From Parietaria judaica (Eukaryota > Streptophyta > Magnoliopsida > Rosales > Urticaceae): DNA of 64,000 nt. A program made the translations under genes and the position numbers. Of this stretch, positions 46,698 to 58,563 are shown in pieces. Position 1 is the first letter of the stretch. Each line of letters starts with the position of its first letter. The stretch is taken from positions 40,844,501 through 40,908,500 of the forward strand of contig OX940863.1 of NCBI GenBank assembly GCA_954871525.1. The letters are read 5' to 3'. The notes beneath the pieces are model-generated. The model was given only the letters and a program-made list of their open reading frames with translations, searched no databases and had not been told where the DNA came from.

Positions 46698-48551
46698 TGC
46701 TGGACATGTGTGTCCTTAAACAAGATATTTTATCCATTTGTAAAAGATTATGACAAGTCGTTGAATAAAGATGATGCTTAATATGATAATCTTATTATAG
46801 TTTCTGGTAGAGTAAAATAGAATGTTTGATCCTTAGTTCATAAAGGATGCAATTATGTTATTATTATCACAACAAAGTCAATGTAAGGAATAATTAATAA
46901 TCATAATAAATGAACTTAAAGTATCCGCGACCTGATTAACTGGGTGGGAGCCCATTAATCGTAGAAGGTCATTAATGTGACTAAGTGACAATCCTATTCT
47001 GGATTTTGTGTGTGTCACACTCACAAGAAGTGCATTAAGTATGAAGTGTCTTCATACTGGACTGGACCTGACTTAAACTCCAGAAGTTATCATATAAGAC
47101 CGTCACTGATAACTTGGAGTTGAGTCACTAGTAGATGATTAAATGGATATTCGATCTAAGTCCTGAGTGATCTTGAGTCCGAGGTGTTGGCTTGATTGTT
47201 CTTTGATTTAACCGTTAAAGAACACAATATATTACCGTTGTTCCCAACACTATTATTTTGGGAACATGATAGTCAGCAGTAAGGGTAGCTTGGTCATAGA
47301 CATGGGCATCACACAGCTCTCTTCAGAGTCATGATGATTCCCTTGATTGTCGGTGGTGAGAAGTGAGAGGTACCCGTGCCGAACTTATGAATCGAAACCA
47401 TAAGTGGGTTACTCATGATATTACTGACTGAGTCAAGGATGGAAATGCAATGAGAGGCATAACGGTAGAAACCGCCTGCTCTTGTGTGGATCATCAAGTG
47501 AAATATCAATAACCCGAATTTGATTGTATCAATGGACACCCTGCTGTAATTAAGGGGATAATATATAATGTATCACTAAAGAGTGCAGCCTCGGGTTTAT
47601 AGTGGAATAACACCGAGGTTTGACGAACACCCTAGCAGTTCAATGGAGTTTAAGTGATACGGGTCCAATGGACGTACGTGATAAAAACATTTATAAATGT
47701 TTTTAAGATCATTTGGCAAAAGTACCACATCTTGGTAACCGAAATTAACTGACAAAAGAAAGTAGAATTTGGATTTTCTGTCCACATGAAAGTTGTTGGA
47801 AATTAAATTCTAAGAAACTTTGCTTTTGGAACCGATTCGTTTCGACGTACGGTTTTATATTTAGAGTATTTTTAAGTTTGTGATTGTTTCGATAAACCAT
47901 GAAATTAAATCACATGTCACGAATTTAAATTATGGTGTGACACCATGACATTTGAATATGTGATATTGAGATAAGAGAATATTGATATGATTTAATTATT
48001 CGAATTTGATTATTAATATTTTCTTAATAATTAATCAATAATTAATTGATTTATATTAATATGTAAATCATATATATTTATATATAATATAAGTGTAGAA
48101 ATCGAACTATGCCTTGGAATGTGGAACCATAAACATTCGAATGGATAAACTTTGGTCTTTTCATTTTTGCGGCAAAAGTACCAATTGTTTTGGTATTTGA
48201 GAAAAACCCTAATAACAATATAATCCATTGGATCGGTTATGATTTAATATCAATCGTCGGATTAAGATATTGATATATTCAAAATTAATAACTTGGTGAC
48301 CAAGTTTTAGTTTTCAAATTTTAACAATAAATTGTATCCGTTAGATCGATATAAGATTTAATCTTTACCGTCTGATTGGAAATTAATTAATTATATATAT
48401 TATATATTATTTTCGAATTATGGTTTTGGATAAATTCGAATTTGATTTTATTAAATCTTTTAATATTTAATTTTATCCTAAACTAATTTGATCCAATAGA
48501 TCGGTTTAAAGATTTATCTCAACCGTTGGATCTAGATAATTGGAATTCGAA

Positions 48552-48596
<45 letters not shown>

Positions 48597-49374
48597 TCGA
48601 ATTTTATAAGATAAGAAGATAAGATTGGATTTTTTATTTTATCCAAGTATTTCTTATTTAATTAAATCCCTAATTAATTTTATCCGTTGGATTTAGATGA
48701 GATTAAATCTAGACCATTGGATTGAAATAATTAATTATATTTAATATATAGAATTTGAAATTAGGGAGTGAATTTCTCTAATTCGGTTACAGTCTGAGCC
48801 TATAAATAGGAGGCTCATTCTACACATTTTTCACACCTTTCCCTTGAGAAAAATTCGAACTCTCTCTCACCCTCAGGGTCTGCGAATTTTCTCTCTGATC
48901 TCTCTTTCTGGTTCGGCTTAAGAGACTTAGTTCTCCGGAAGCTTAAAAAGAACCATCAGTTTAAATTTTGCGACGGAATCCTGCCGGCGAAGCCCACGCT
49001 TTGGTACAAGGAATCATGGAGAATATCCCGGAAGATCACGGGAGTTACCCTCAGCACCGGCGGAGCCCTGCCCGATTCAGAACGCGCAGCCGGAAGTCGT
49101 CAATAGAGGTATGGCCTTATGCATTGGGTTAATAAATGCAACCTTTTACTGCTTTCTATTTATTTCCTATAATGACTAGATTATTAATAATGATTTATGA
49201 ATATTAATTTACATAATATTTATCAGATCTTGTGATATGGTTATTATCCGATATCCGGACCCTTGAATGGATAACAAGTTTTTCCGCTTTAAAATAATTT
49301 TTAAATGTTACCCAGACGGTTCGGAGGTACGTTTTGTGATAATTTACACGGGATCCGAGACGTGATTCCCAACA
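46698..49374 (+). mobile_element. Solo LTR B1 (element B family)
   Basis: Starts TGCTGGACATGTGTGTCC and ends GTGATTCCCAACA, collinear with the 2.75-kb LTRs of element B but in the opposite orientation. The exact duplication TTGTA is at 46693-46697 and 49375-49379. No internal sequence, so it formed by LTR-LTR recombination. A TATA box CCTATAAATAGG lies at about 48800-48811 and a (TA)n run at 48560-48592. Confidence 0.93.
48800..48811 (+). promoter_or_regulatory. TATA box of the B-family LTR
   Basis: CCTATAAATAGG, conserved in all B-family LTRs here (reverse orientation at 29581 and 36953), about 30 bp before CATTCTACACATTTT. Likely core promoter. Confidence 0.5.
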
Positions 49375-49379
49375 TTGTA

Positions 49380-49609
49380 TTGGTCTTCCAGCTCCTCACC
49401 GGAGATAAATATCATTCATGATCAAGATCGATGAAGATTGCCTTATCGGTGAAGAATAAATTGGGATTTCTCGATGGATCAATACCAAAGCCGCTCTCCA
49501 ATTATGTTTTTCTGGTCAATTCTTGGGTAATAAATAATAAAATTGTCGTGTCCTGCCTTCTTAATCCTGTGTCAAGAGAAATCTCATCTTCGATTCCTTT
49601 TGGAGATTT
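49380..49609 (+). pseudogene. Host H gag, part 2
   Basis: Continues in frame after B1 and contains KIALSVKNKLGFLDGSIPKP, a very typical Copia gag block, then SWVINNKIVVSCLLNPVSRE. One stop near 49428. Cut by solo LTR B2 at 49610. Confidence 0.82.
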
Positions 49610-51970
49610 TGTTGGACATGTGTCCTTAAACAAGCTGTTTTTTCCCTAATTATAAAAGATTTTGACCAAAGTCGTTGAATAAAAGATGTTACTTATTATG
49701 TTAATCTTATTATAGTTTCTGGTAGAGTAAAATAGATGTTTGTTCCATAGTTCATAAAGGATTCAATTATGTTATTATTATCACAACCGAGTCAATGTGA
49801 GGAAGAATTAATAATCATAATAAATGAACTTAAAATGTATGTGACCTGATTAACTGGGTGGGAGCCCATTATGTGTGTGTCACACTCACTAGAAGTGCAT
49901 GAAGTATGAAGTGTTTTCATACTGGACTGGACCTGACTTAAACTCCGGAAGTTGTCATAGAAAGACCGTCACTGACAACTTGGAGTTGAGTCAGTAGTAG
50001 ACGATCAAATGGATATTCGATCTAAGTCCTGAGTAACCTCGAGCCTGGACTGTTGACTTGATTGTTCTTTGATTTAACTTTTAAAGAGCACATTTACTGT
50101 CGTACCCAATGCTGCTATTTTGGGAACATGATAGCCAACAGATAAGGATGAAAATGCAATGAGAGGCAAAACGGTAAAAACCGCCTGCTCGTGTTTGGAT
50201 CATCAAGTGAAAGATCAATAACCCGAATTTGATTGTATCAATGGAAACCTTGCTATAAAGGGAAGAATATATATTGTATCACTAGAGAGTGCAACCTCGG
50301 GTTTATAGTTGAATAACACCGAGGTTTGACGAACCATTAATAGTTCGTTGGAGCTTCAGTGATACGAGTCCATCGTCCCCAGGATAGCTCCGGAACGGAT
50401 GATACGTACGTGATTTAAACATTTGGTATATTTTATCATTTTTCAGGATTCATAAAACTAGAGTCCTTGTCAGACCTTGGATGTTTTATTTATGACGTGT
50501 CAAAAGTACCAAAGTTTGGTGTTGGAAATTTAACTAATAAAAGAAAGATGAATTTAGATTTTTCATCAACTTCAAAGTTATTGTGTAATTGTTTGATTGT
50601 TTGATCGGAGAAGACGAGCTGAGCTCGGACTTCCATTGTTGGAGAAGCTTGCCAGGTACAACGGCTAGAGGAAGGAGACAACAGCAACTCCGGCGATTCG
50701 TACTGCCTCAGACGAGGTCAAGATCCGGGGCATGCACATAACAATATCGTGGTGTATAGTTTAAATAGGAAAGCAAAGGAAAATGAGAGTGAATATGCTC
50801 TCTGTTCTAGTACGTCGAGTACAATATGAATGTGTAGAAATAATGTGGCCTAAGTAAAATGTGTGAGTTGGGCTTACACGAATTTTCTTAGATTTGGACT
50901 TTCCAAATATGCGGCATAAGTACCTATGTTTAGGTATTAATGGAAAACCTTGAAATTAATTTGGTTCATTAGATAGGTCAAGTTTGATCTTAACCGTTGG
51001 ATCATGAAAATTAATTTGGAAACCTAAATTCGAAAATGACTTGGTGACCAAGCATCGATTTCGAAATTGCTTAATTAATTATATCCATTGGATTAGTTTA
51101 AGATTTAATCTTAACCATTGGATTGGAAATTAATTAACATGTATCTATGGAAATGCAAAATTCAAATTCTTTATAATGGAGGTCGAATTTTTCGCTTGGT
51201 GAACAAGTAATGAGGCTTGACTTTATGCTAAATAAATATAGTCCATTAGATTGGTTATGGAATTAATTCCAACCATTGGATCTAGACTATTGATTTCAAA
51301 ATTTCCATATGTATACATAGGGAATTCGAATTCTCTTATATAAGGAAGTGATTGGATAACTGATTTATTCATGGTTTCCTTATTTGGTTAAATCCCTAAT
51401 CAGCCTTAACCATTGGATCATTAGTGATTCATTCTTGGCCATTGGTTTGAGTGATTAATTATATTTACCTATCAGAGAATTTAAAATTCAAGGAAGGAAA
51501 CTATTGGCTTTTCCATGACTCTATAAATACAAGACTCATTCTACACATTTCACACACCTTCCCCAGAGCAAGAAGTCGATTTCTCTCTCTCTCTCTCTAG
51601 AATCTGCGAATTTCTTAGCCTCTGATCTCTTTTTTCTGGTTCGGCTTAGTGAGATGTTGTTCTCCGAAAGTTTTAAAAGAACCATCAGTTCGTCATCGCC
51701 TGAGGTACGACCTTAGGCATAGGGTCAATAAATGCAAACCTTTATTTACAGTTTATGTATTTCCTATAGACTAGATTATTAATAATGAATTTATGAAAAG
51801 TTAAATTAGTAATAATTTATAAGATCTTGATTTTGGTTATTATCCGATGTTCAAATCGTTGTACGTGTAATAAGTTTTTCCGCTTTAAATATTTTTTTAA
51901 ATGTTACCCGGACGGCTTGACGACATAAATCGTGATAATATTATTGGGAAACGTAATGAACTTCCCAAGA
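49610..51970 (+). mobile_element. Solo LTR B2 (diverged element B family) with 240-bp insert
   Basis: Begins TGTTGGACATGTGTCC and ends CTTCCCAAGA (the family's CCCAACA mutated). GATTT at 49605-49609 and GATTC at 51971-51975 form a 4-of-5 duplication. Clearly more diverged than B1, with deletions, and carrying a foreign block at 50597-50832. Confidence 0.82.
50597..50832 (+). repeat. 240-bp dispersed repeat, copy 2 (inside solo LTR B2)
   Basis: Matches 43521-43757 almost throughout (GATCGGAGAAGACGAGCTGA, CATAACAATATCGTGGTGTA, GAATATGCTCTCTGTTCTAG). Absent from the other B-family LTRs at this position. Confidence 0.85.
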
Positions 51971-51975
51971 GATTC

Positions 51976-52066
51976 GGCTTTGGATATCTGGAAAGATTTA
52001 AAGGAGCGTTATCAGAAATGCAATCGACCACGAATCTTTCAACTTAGGCGTGAGTTAGCTAATATT
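51976..52066 (+). pseudogene. Host H gag, part 3
   Basis: Contains DIWKDLKERYQKCNRPRIFQ and LRRELANI, standard Copia gag, in frame with part 2 across the B2 target duplication. Cut by solo LTR C at 52067. Confidence 0.85.
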
Positions 52067-54402
52067 TTTTGGTTTCGGTATTGGTCTAAACCGGTTCGAA
52101 CCCGAGTTAAAAAAAAAATTACGGAAGATAGATATTTGTCAGACTTCGTGAGCGCGTAAGGTAACCCTTTTAAAATATTTAATCCAGGAACAAAGTCCCA
52201 TACTAGAGTTCCCTAATACCCTATCCAGTTTACAAAACCCCAAAATTAATTGTTTAATGTCGAGGATCAATTTCATGCGATTTTATCATAAAAAATTAAT
52301 TCATTAGCTTATGTGAAAATCGATTCGGGTTTGAGCAAACATATAATTACCACATAAATAAATACGTACACATACTTGATCCGGAGCTGGACCGCCAGGC
52401 TGTATGGGCTCTAAGGATGATCTCGAAAGCTTCAAAGCCGAAGCGAGATCAACTTGACTCCAAGAGCCAAAATCGTAGAGAGACAGGGGACAAAGAGAAT
52501 GTTGCGAATTTTCTAAGTGTGTGAACTTCTGATTTGATTTTCGGATTAACCTATTTATAGAAAAAACAAATCTTAACCAGCTGGAGTTATTCTCTCACTA
52601 TCATTATTTAACCCATTAAATAAATAAGATAATGAATAATATTATATCTTTTTAAATCTTTATCCAAAAAGAATTAAAGCTTAAGACAAGATAACACAAA
52701 TCTTCCTGATATAAAATCCAAGATTTAATATCTAATTATTTTCAAATTAAATATCTAATTTATATTTTATTTTAATTTCAAAAATAATATAAATCCGAAT
52801 AAGTATTTAATTCGAATTTTTAGGGCTATTTTAAATCTAATATAAATCTTTTTTATTATAATTATATATTAATAAATATTTATAATTAAATCCAATAATT
52901 AAAAATATATTATTAATTAAATACACCATGATTTTAATCCCATATTTATCTTAATTGCAAATTCGCAGCCCTATACAGACCCTAATCCGGCTCCAGCTGG
53001 ATTATTGTTTTGAGCGTTATATATTAATAAATATTTATAATTAAATCCAATAATTAAAATTATATTATTAATTAAATACACCATGATTTTAATCCCGTAT
53101 TTATCTTAATTGCAAATTCGCAGCCCTATACAGACCCTAATCCGGCTCCAGCTGGATTATTGTTATGAGCGTTACTCTTGCTCCGTTCATTAGAATGATG
53201 CGATTCAAAATGATAAATTCTTAGAATTTAATTTCCCACGATACTGTGATGGTCAAATTCCAATTATCAAATTTTCACTTTCTCGTGTTGTACTAAAGCT
53301 TTGGTACTTTTGCCACTTTAAGGTAAATAGACATTTCGTGACCTAGGCCTGAATCTAGTCTGATTGGATCCACCCCATATTCAACAAATTAATATTTTTA
53401 TGCGGTGTCACTCTTATTGAGTTACAAAGGGGACTAATGGACATATTACTCAAGCTCAGGTGAAATGAAGTAATTTCACCAACTTTGATTACATTCCACT
53501 ATAGCTCTAAGTTGAACATACTCTTGAGTAATAATATGATATATATAATCATGAGACAAGAGTCCATCGATACAATCAGATTTCTGGTAAGCATGGTTTT
53601 CGTATTATTATAATTCCCGTCTAAAAGGGTACTAGCTGTGTACTGCCCTTTATGACGACACTCTCTTTAATCTATGATTCTTACAAAATACTCACTCATA
53701 GGGTTATGAATCCTATGATTTGTACATGAGTACTTATTTGTTTCTCACGAGTCATAATAAAGAAATCATAAAATTGTTATCCATATCTACATCCATGCAA
53801 CTTGTCCCGGTCAACCTTCCGATCCCAAAATGAAATTGATAAGGAATACCATTGTATTATTTAGCGATCAAATCATAGATCATGTGAGTTGAACCGTACA
53901 AGTCCATGATTCTCAGGACTTCAACCGATTCCATCTAATCATCTTTGTGACTTAATCATACTATCATCAGTGACGGTCATACATGATGTTTTAAGTTTTT
54001 AAGTCTGTCCGTTCAGTATGGAGACACTTCAATATCTAGTTATCTCAAGGGTGCAGGACCAGCACCTGATCCGGTAATAGATCATCACCTATAGTGTTTG
54101 AGTTCACTAATAGTCATTACCGATTAAAAGCTCCCACTTTCTAATCTAGACCATGGACATAACTTTAAGTTCTTAACTTATGCTCGCCAAACCTCTCACA
54201 TAGACTATGTGTGATGACCTACTATAATTACAAAACATATAGAACTTTGGGACAAAACATTTGATTTTATAATATCTAAGATATAACTATATAGGACTTA
54301 ACATTAAAAAGTTATATTTTCTTTAATAAGAAAAACAACCATAATCTTAAAGTAATGGGATTAGCATCTGAATAGAGGGCATATTATAAAATATGTCCAA
54401 CA
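52067..54402 (-). mobile_element. Solo LTR C (Copia-type, distantly related to family B)
   Basis: The minus-strand start is TGTTGGACATATTTTATAAT. The other end reads TTTTGG on the plus strand (mutated TGTTGG). The exact duplication ATATT is at 52062-52066 and 54403-54407. It shares the phrase order of the B LTR (AGTGACGGTC...TAAGTC...GGAGACACTTC) but little close identity. A 155-bp tandem duplication lies at 52862-53171. Confidence 0.87.
52862..53171. repeat. 155-bp tandem duplication in solo LTR C
   Basis: Two nearly identical copies (52862-53016, 53017-53171), each running from TTATATATTAATAAATATTT to GGATTATTGTTTTGAGCG. They differ at a few positions such as CATATTTA and CGTATTTA. Confidence 0.9.
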
Positions 54403-54407
54403 ATATT

Positions 54408-54980
54408 CGACAAGGACACGATTTGGTCTCTACATATTACACAAAAGTGAAAGCTATTTGGGAAGAATTGAATGATTTCAAGCCGCCTTGTGAAACTAAA
54501 GCCTGTATCGATTTCTATAACACGGAGTATGCTATGAAGCTCTTGATGGGACTCAATGAAACTTACACAGTGATTAGAGGTCAATTGTTGCTGAAGAATC
54601 GTTGGAGCTGATGTCTTGAGTAATGATTCAACAAATTCGATGGCCATGATGCTCAAAGATGAAATAGCTCAAAGGAAACAAAGTAAGAAAGATCGTCCTT
54701 TATGTTTCCACTGTAAGATGCTTGGTCACACGGGTGATAAGTGCTACAAGCTTCATGGCTTTCCTCCAGGGCATCCTCAGAAAGTCAGGGCACAAGCGAA
54801 TTTGGGAGACATGAAGAATCAGGAGCATGGATCTGAAATTTCGTATCTCTCTTAGGCTTAATGCCACCAAATCATTGAGATGTTGTCAAAGCATCTAAGC
54901 TCATCGAATGCGTCCTCTAATGGAGCATCAACTTCAGACTCGGAAATCATCTTGCAACTTTCAGAGCAGGTTCTTACTGT
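54408..54980 (+). pseudogene. Host H gag, part 4 with zinc knuckle
   Basis: Resumes in frame after C: GHDLVSTYYTKVKAIWEELN, AMKLLMGLNETYTVIRGQLL. After a frameshift near 54605 it holds a CCHC knuckle CFHCKMLGHTGDKC and KLHGFPPGHP. Ends in broken frames (SSSNASSNGASTSDSEI). Confidence 0.85.
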
Positions 54981-55471
54981 TTTATGAAAGCAATGAATAG
55001 TAAAATATGTCTACATTATTCATTGATCATAGACATATTTGTAATTGAAAATCATTGTTTACTAGCTTAAAATCATTGATGAATTCCACCAAAAATTCCT
55101 AATAATTTTATCATACATGTTCATTATTATGGTGATATAAAAATCAATTCAAATATTTCTCTTCATGAAGTTCTTTTGATACCCAGTTTTAAATTCATCT
55201 TGTTATCTGTTAAGACCCTAACCCGAGAGTCTAAGCCTATTGTCACTTTCACATATATTTCGTGTATTATATAGGATTCTCAGAGGACTGGGATGATTGG
55301 CGAGGGTGAAGTTTGGGATGAGCTGTACATCCTTGATACTGAAGAATATTAAAAGATTAGTTCAAAAGTCAATAAAGTGTCGGCCAAAATATGGCATAAC
55401 CGTTTAGGACACCCATCATACAAAGCCTTACCACCTTTAGAAAATGTATTAGACTATGGTCCTGTAGAAGG
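54981..55471 (+). pseudogene. Host H protease/pre-integrase remnant
   Basis: A poorly conserved protease region. It is followed at 55377 by SAKIWHNRLGHPSYKALPPL, the pre-integrase zinc region, then cut by the hAT MITE inside the GTAGAAGG target. Confidence 0.75.
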
Positions 55472-56130
55472 TAGGAGTGAAAATAAAACCCGAAAACCGG
55501 GTCAAAATCCAAATCCGAATCCGTATCCGGATTTAAAACCTGAATCCGGATCCGGATTCCGGGTACTGGGTATTGAAATCATAGAAACCGGGTACCCGGT
55601 TTAATACCCGAAATTTTTTTAATTATTTTATTTTCTTTTCTTTTAATTTTATTTAATTATTTTTATCTCATGTTTATTTGACTTGTAATACTTTTTTTTA
55701 TTATTGTCATATCATATCTTTACCATTGATGTTGATGATGCTTAATGCGCAGAACGAAAAAATGATGGCGGAAACGAAAAATAAAACCGCGAGACTATGT
55801 TTTTTTTATGCATTTTAATTTTAAGACAATGAATATATGTTTTTATTTATGAGACAATGTTTATTTTGAGATAATATATTTGTAAAAAAATTAAAAAAAC
55901 AAACGGATCCGGGTATAAACCCGGATCCGGTTGAAAACCCGAATCCGATTTCAAAACCGGGTACCGGATCCGGGTATCAAAAATTAGATACCCGGATTTC
56001 AAGTACCCGGATTTCGGGTACCCGGTTTTCGGGTACCGGGTACCGGAAATCAATTTTTTGATACCCAGTTTTTGGATCCGGGAACCGGGTACCTCAAAAA
56101 AACCGGGTACCCGACCCGGTTTCACCCCTA
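55472..56130. mobile_element. hAT non-autonomous transposon (MITE), 659 bp
   Basis: The exact 8-bp duplication GTAGAAGG is at 55464-55471 and 56131-56138. Ends TAGGAGTGAAAATAAAACCC and, reverse-complemented, TAGGGGTGAAACCGGGTCGG. Both flanks are filled with GGGTACCCG/CCGGATCCGG words in opposite orientation, giving a strong hairpin around an AT-rich centre. No transposase. Confidence 0.9.
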
Positions 56131-56138
56131 GTAGAAGG

Positions 56139-56777
56139 GGATGATCCTTGTTATATTTTCCCTCTTGCAAAACAAAAGAGATTACCTTTCACCTCTTCTA
56201 ATACAATTTGTAAAGACGCTTTAGAGCTTATATATTGTGACATTTGGGGACCCTTTCATACAATTTCACACTCGGGTTTTAACTTCTTTTTAACTCTCGT
56301 TGATGATCATTCTAGGTTCAGTTGGGTATAATTGATGTCACAAAAATCCTGTGTACATGAAATTATCCCTATATGTTGTGAAATGGTGGAAAAAAAATTC
56401 TCAAAAAGCATTAAAAACTTCAGATCGGATAATGCAAAAGAACTAATTTTTACGGAGTATTTTTCTAAAAAGGGAATTATACATCATTTTTCTTGTGTTG
56501 AAACGCCTCAATTAAATTCTATTGTTGAGAGGAAGCATCAACATTTGTTAAATGTTTCAGGAGCTTTATATTACCAATCAAAAGTACCTATTAATTTATG
56601 GTCAGAGTGTGTTTTTATAGCCATATATTTGATTAACAGAACACCTACTTCGGTTTTGGAAAATAAAAGTCCATATGAGGTATTGTATGAGAAAATGTTT
56701 GGTTATAGCTCTTTAATAATATTTGGATGCTTGCCTTTTCTTCAACTTTGCAGGCACGTAGAACCAAATTTGATCTA
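56139..56777 (+). pseudogene. Host H integrase
   Basis: Continues in frame after the MITE. It has PLAKQKRLPF, the first catalytic Asp in LIYCDIWGPF, a stop at about 56330, the second Asp in FRSDNAKEL and the Glu in NSIVERKHQHLLN. Then INLWSECVFIAIYLINRTPT and PYEVLYEK follow. Confidence 0.87.
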
Positions 56778-57120
56778 ATAGAAATTTTATATTAGTTATC
56801 AGGGTTACAGGCTGTATGATTTGGATAAGAAAGTTTTTTTTTTTTTTTTGTATGTAATATATCATGAATATGTGTTTCTTTTCCATTCAGAAAATATTAC
56901 AGATAAAGAAGTCGATCCCTTTTCCGACATGGTATTGCCAAAAGCACCAAATAATGCAGTATTATTACTTCCGCCAGATGAGGAATCAAGAGAAGATCCA
57001 AGACAGATTCAAGTGAACATTGGCGAAGATGATCAAACACATTCCAGTGAAGAAGTTTATCAAAATCAAGTTCAGATTCTCATATTGAACATTGATGAAG
57101 ATGATTAAACACATTCTAGT

Positions 57121-57830
57121 AAAGAAGTTCAACAAAATAAAGTTCATATTTTCACTCCTCTTGAGCAAGAATCGGAAGCACATTTGAGGAGATCAACATG
57201 GAAATTCAAACAACCTAGTTACTTACAAGAGTATCACTGTAATCTGTTCAAGGAAAACAAAGTTGGATCTCCACACAAGCTTTGTTTGAGCACGATGGAT
57301 TATCTACAGCTTTTCGAACCTTTGTGTTGGCTGTGTCAACCAATTATAAGCCACAATACTACCATCAGGCTTATAAATATCCACATTGGTGTGAGGCAAT
57401 GAAAGAGGAGATTGATGCCATGCATGCTAACAATACTTGGAGCATAGTGCCACTTCCTGCAGGCAAGAAAGCAATAGGGTGTCGATGGATCTTCAAAAAC
57501 ATGTTCACAGCAGAAGGAATATTGGCAAGAAGAAAAGCTAGGCTCGTTGCTAAGGGCTACAATCAGCAACAAGGAGTGGATTATATAGATACTTTCTCCC
57601 CTGTAGCGAAGTTGGTTACAATTAAAATCCTTTTTGCTTTGGCGGCATCTCACAATTGGCATCTTGGTCCAGATAATGATGCTGTAAAAGGAGAACTTCA
57701 CTTTAAATTCAAATTGAAAGTTTTGCGTGAAGTTAATATTTCTTGGGTCTTGAAATAGATAGATCGAAGGCTGGAATTAATGTGTCACAGAGGCAATATA
57801 CCTTGCAGTTGCTTTCTTGTTTATAAGATA
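57121..57830 (+). pseudogene. Host H reverse transcriptase, internally deleted
   Basis: RT start blocks (YPHWCEAMKEEIDAMHANNT, GCRWIFK, KARLVAKGYNQQQGVDY, TFSPVAKLVTIKILFALAA, SHNWHL) jump to a thumb/connection block (EVNISWVLK-stop-IDR ... RGNIPCSCFL). The catalytic centre is missing. Nothing recognisable follows. Confidence 0.83.
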
Positions 57831-58258
57831 ATAATTTTTTTAGAAAGTATATAGGTCCCAAGTGATATATAAATTAATAATTCAATAAAAAAATTACATA
57901 AATAATTAAAAAATCACTATAAATAAAATATAACATAGATAACTATGAAAACACATTAAATAAAAAGATAACATTACATCACTTATCATGTAATCTTCTT
58001 AAAATATGATTCAATAGTAATTTGTTTCTTCTTGAAATTGATGTCTTTTTAATATTTCTGACATCAGTACTCTAATAAAATCTTTTCAAATCATAATAGT
58101 CTATCTTGATATTCTTAATATTAATACTTTAATATTCTCGATATAATAAATTGAAATAATTTTTTGTTAATAAAGATGTTTATATAATTATAACTGATTT
58201 ATTATTTTTTTCTTCATTAATGTATAAATTAATAAATTATTAATTTATATGTTAATTG
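57831..58258. other. AT-rich region between host H and Copia-3
   Basis: No feature recognised. Ends with AATTG (58254-58258), the left target duplication of Copia-3. Confidence 0.6.
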
Positions 58259-58563
58259 TGTTAATTCCAAAATAATCTTGGAACTTTTGCCACAATATGC
58301 TAAGAAGCCACCACTACACTCACAAGTATATCGAATGAAGAGAGAGACTTTTTATTGATGTTGAAGTGAGTTTTCAATACAATAGTGTGGCTGCTTTTAT
58401 AGCCAAAGAAAAACAACTAAGATTACTATAGTACCCGTGCAAAACTTGGTGATCAAGCAAGTTTGATGACACGTTTTTTTCTTTTGCTTGCAAGTAGACT
58501 ATTATTTAATAAACTAATATACCAACTTGCTATTCAAGCTCAAATCAAAGCTTATTCACTATA
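58259..58563 (-). mobile_element. 3' LTR of Copia-3
   Basis: Plus-strand TGTTAATTCCAAAATAATCT to GCTTATTCACTATA; the terminal CA on the plus-strand right is mutated to TA. A TATA-like CTATAAAAGCAG serves the minus strand at about 58392-58403. Confidence 0.92.

Larger units (their letters stand above)
46308..57830 (+). mobile_element. Copia host H: decayed Copia cut by three solo LTRs and a hAT MITE
   Basis: Primer site at 46474, gag pieces at 46582-46697, 49380-49609, 51976-52066 and 54408-54980. A pre-integrase/integrase part lies at 55370-56777 and a partial RT at 57121-57830. In gag and integrase the reading frame continues across each inserted element once the insert and one duplicated target are ignored. 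The 5' LTR would be about 166 bp (46308-46473), an inference from a TG start. No 3' LTR was found, and the RT middle and RNase H are deleted. Confidence 0.85.

Noticed and set aside
49431..49649. 72-codon frame as a small gene
   Set aside because: Contains the typical Copia gag block KNKLGFLDGSI and runs into solo LTR B2; it is a gag fragment.
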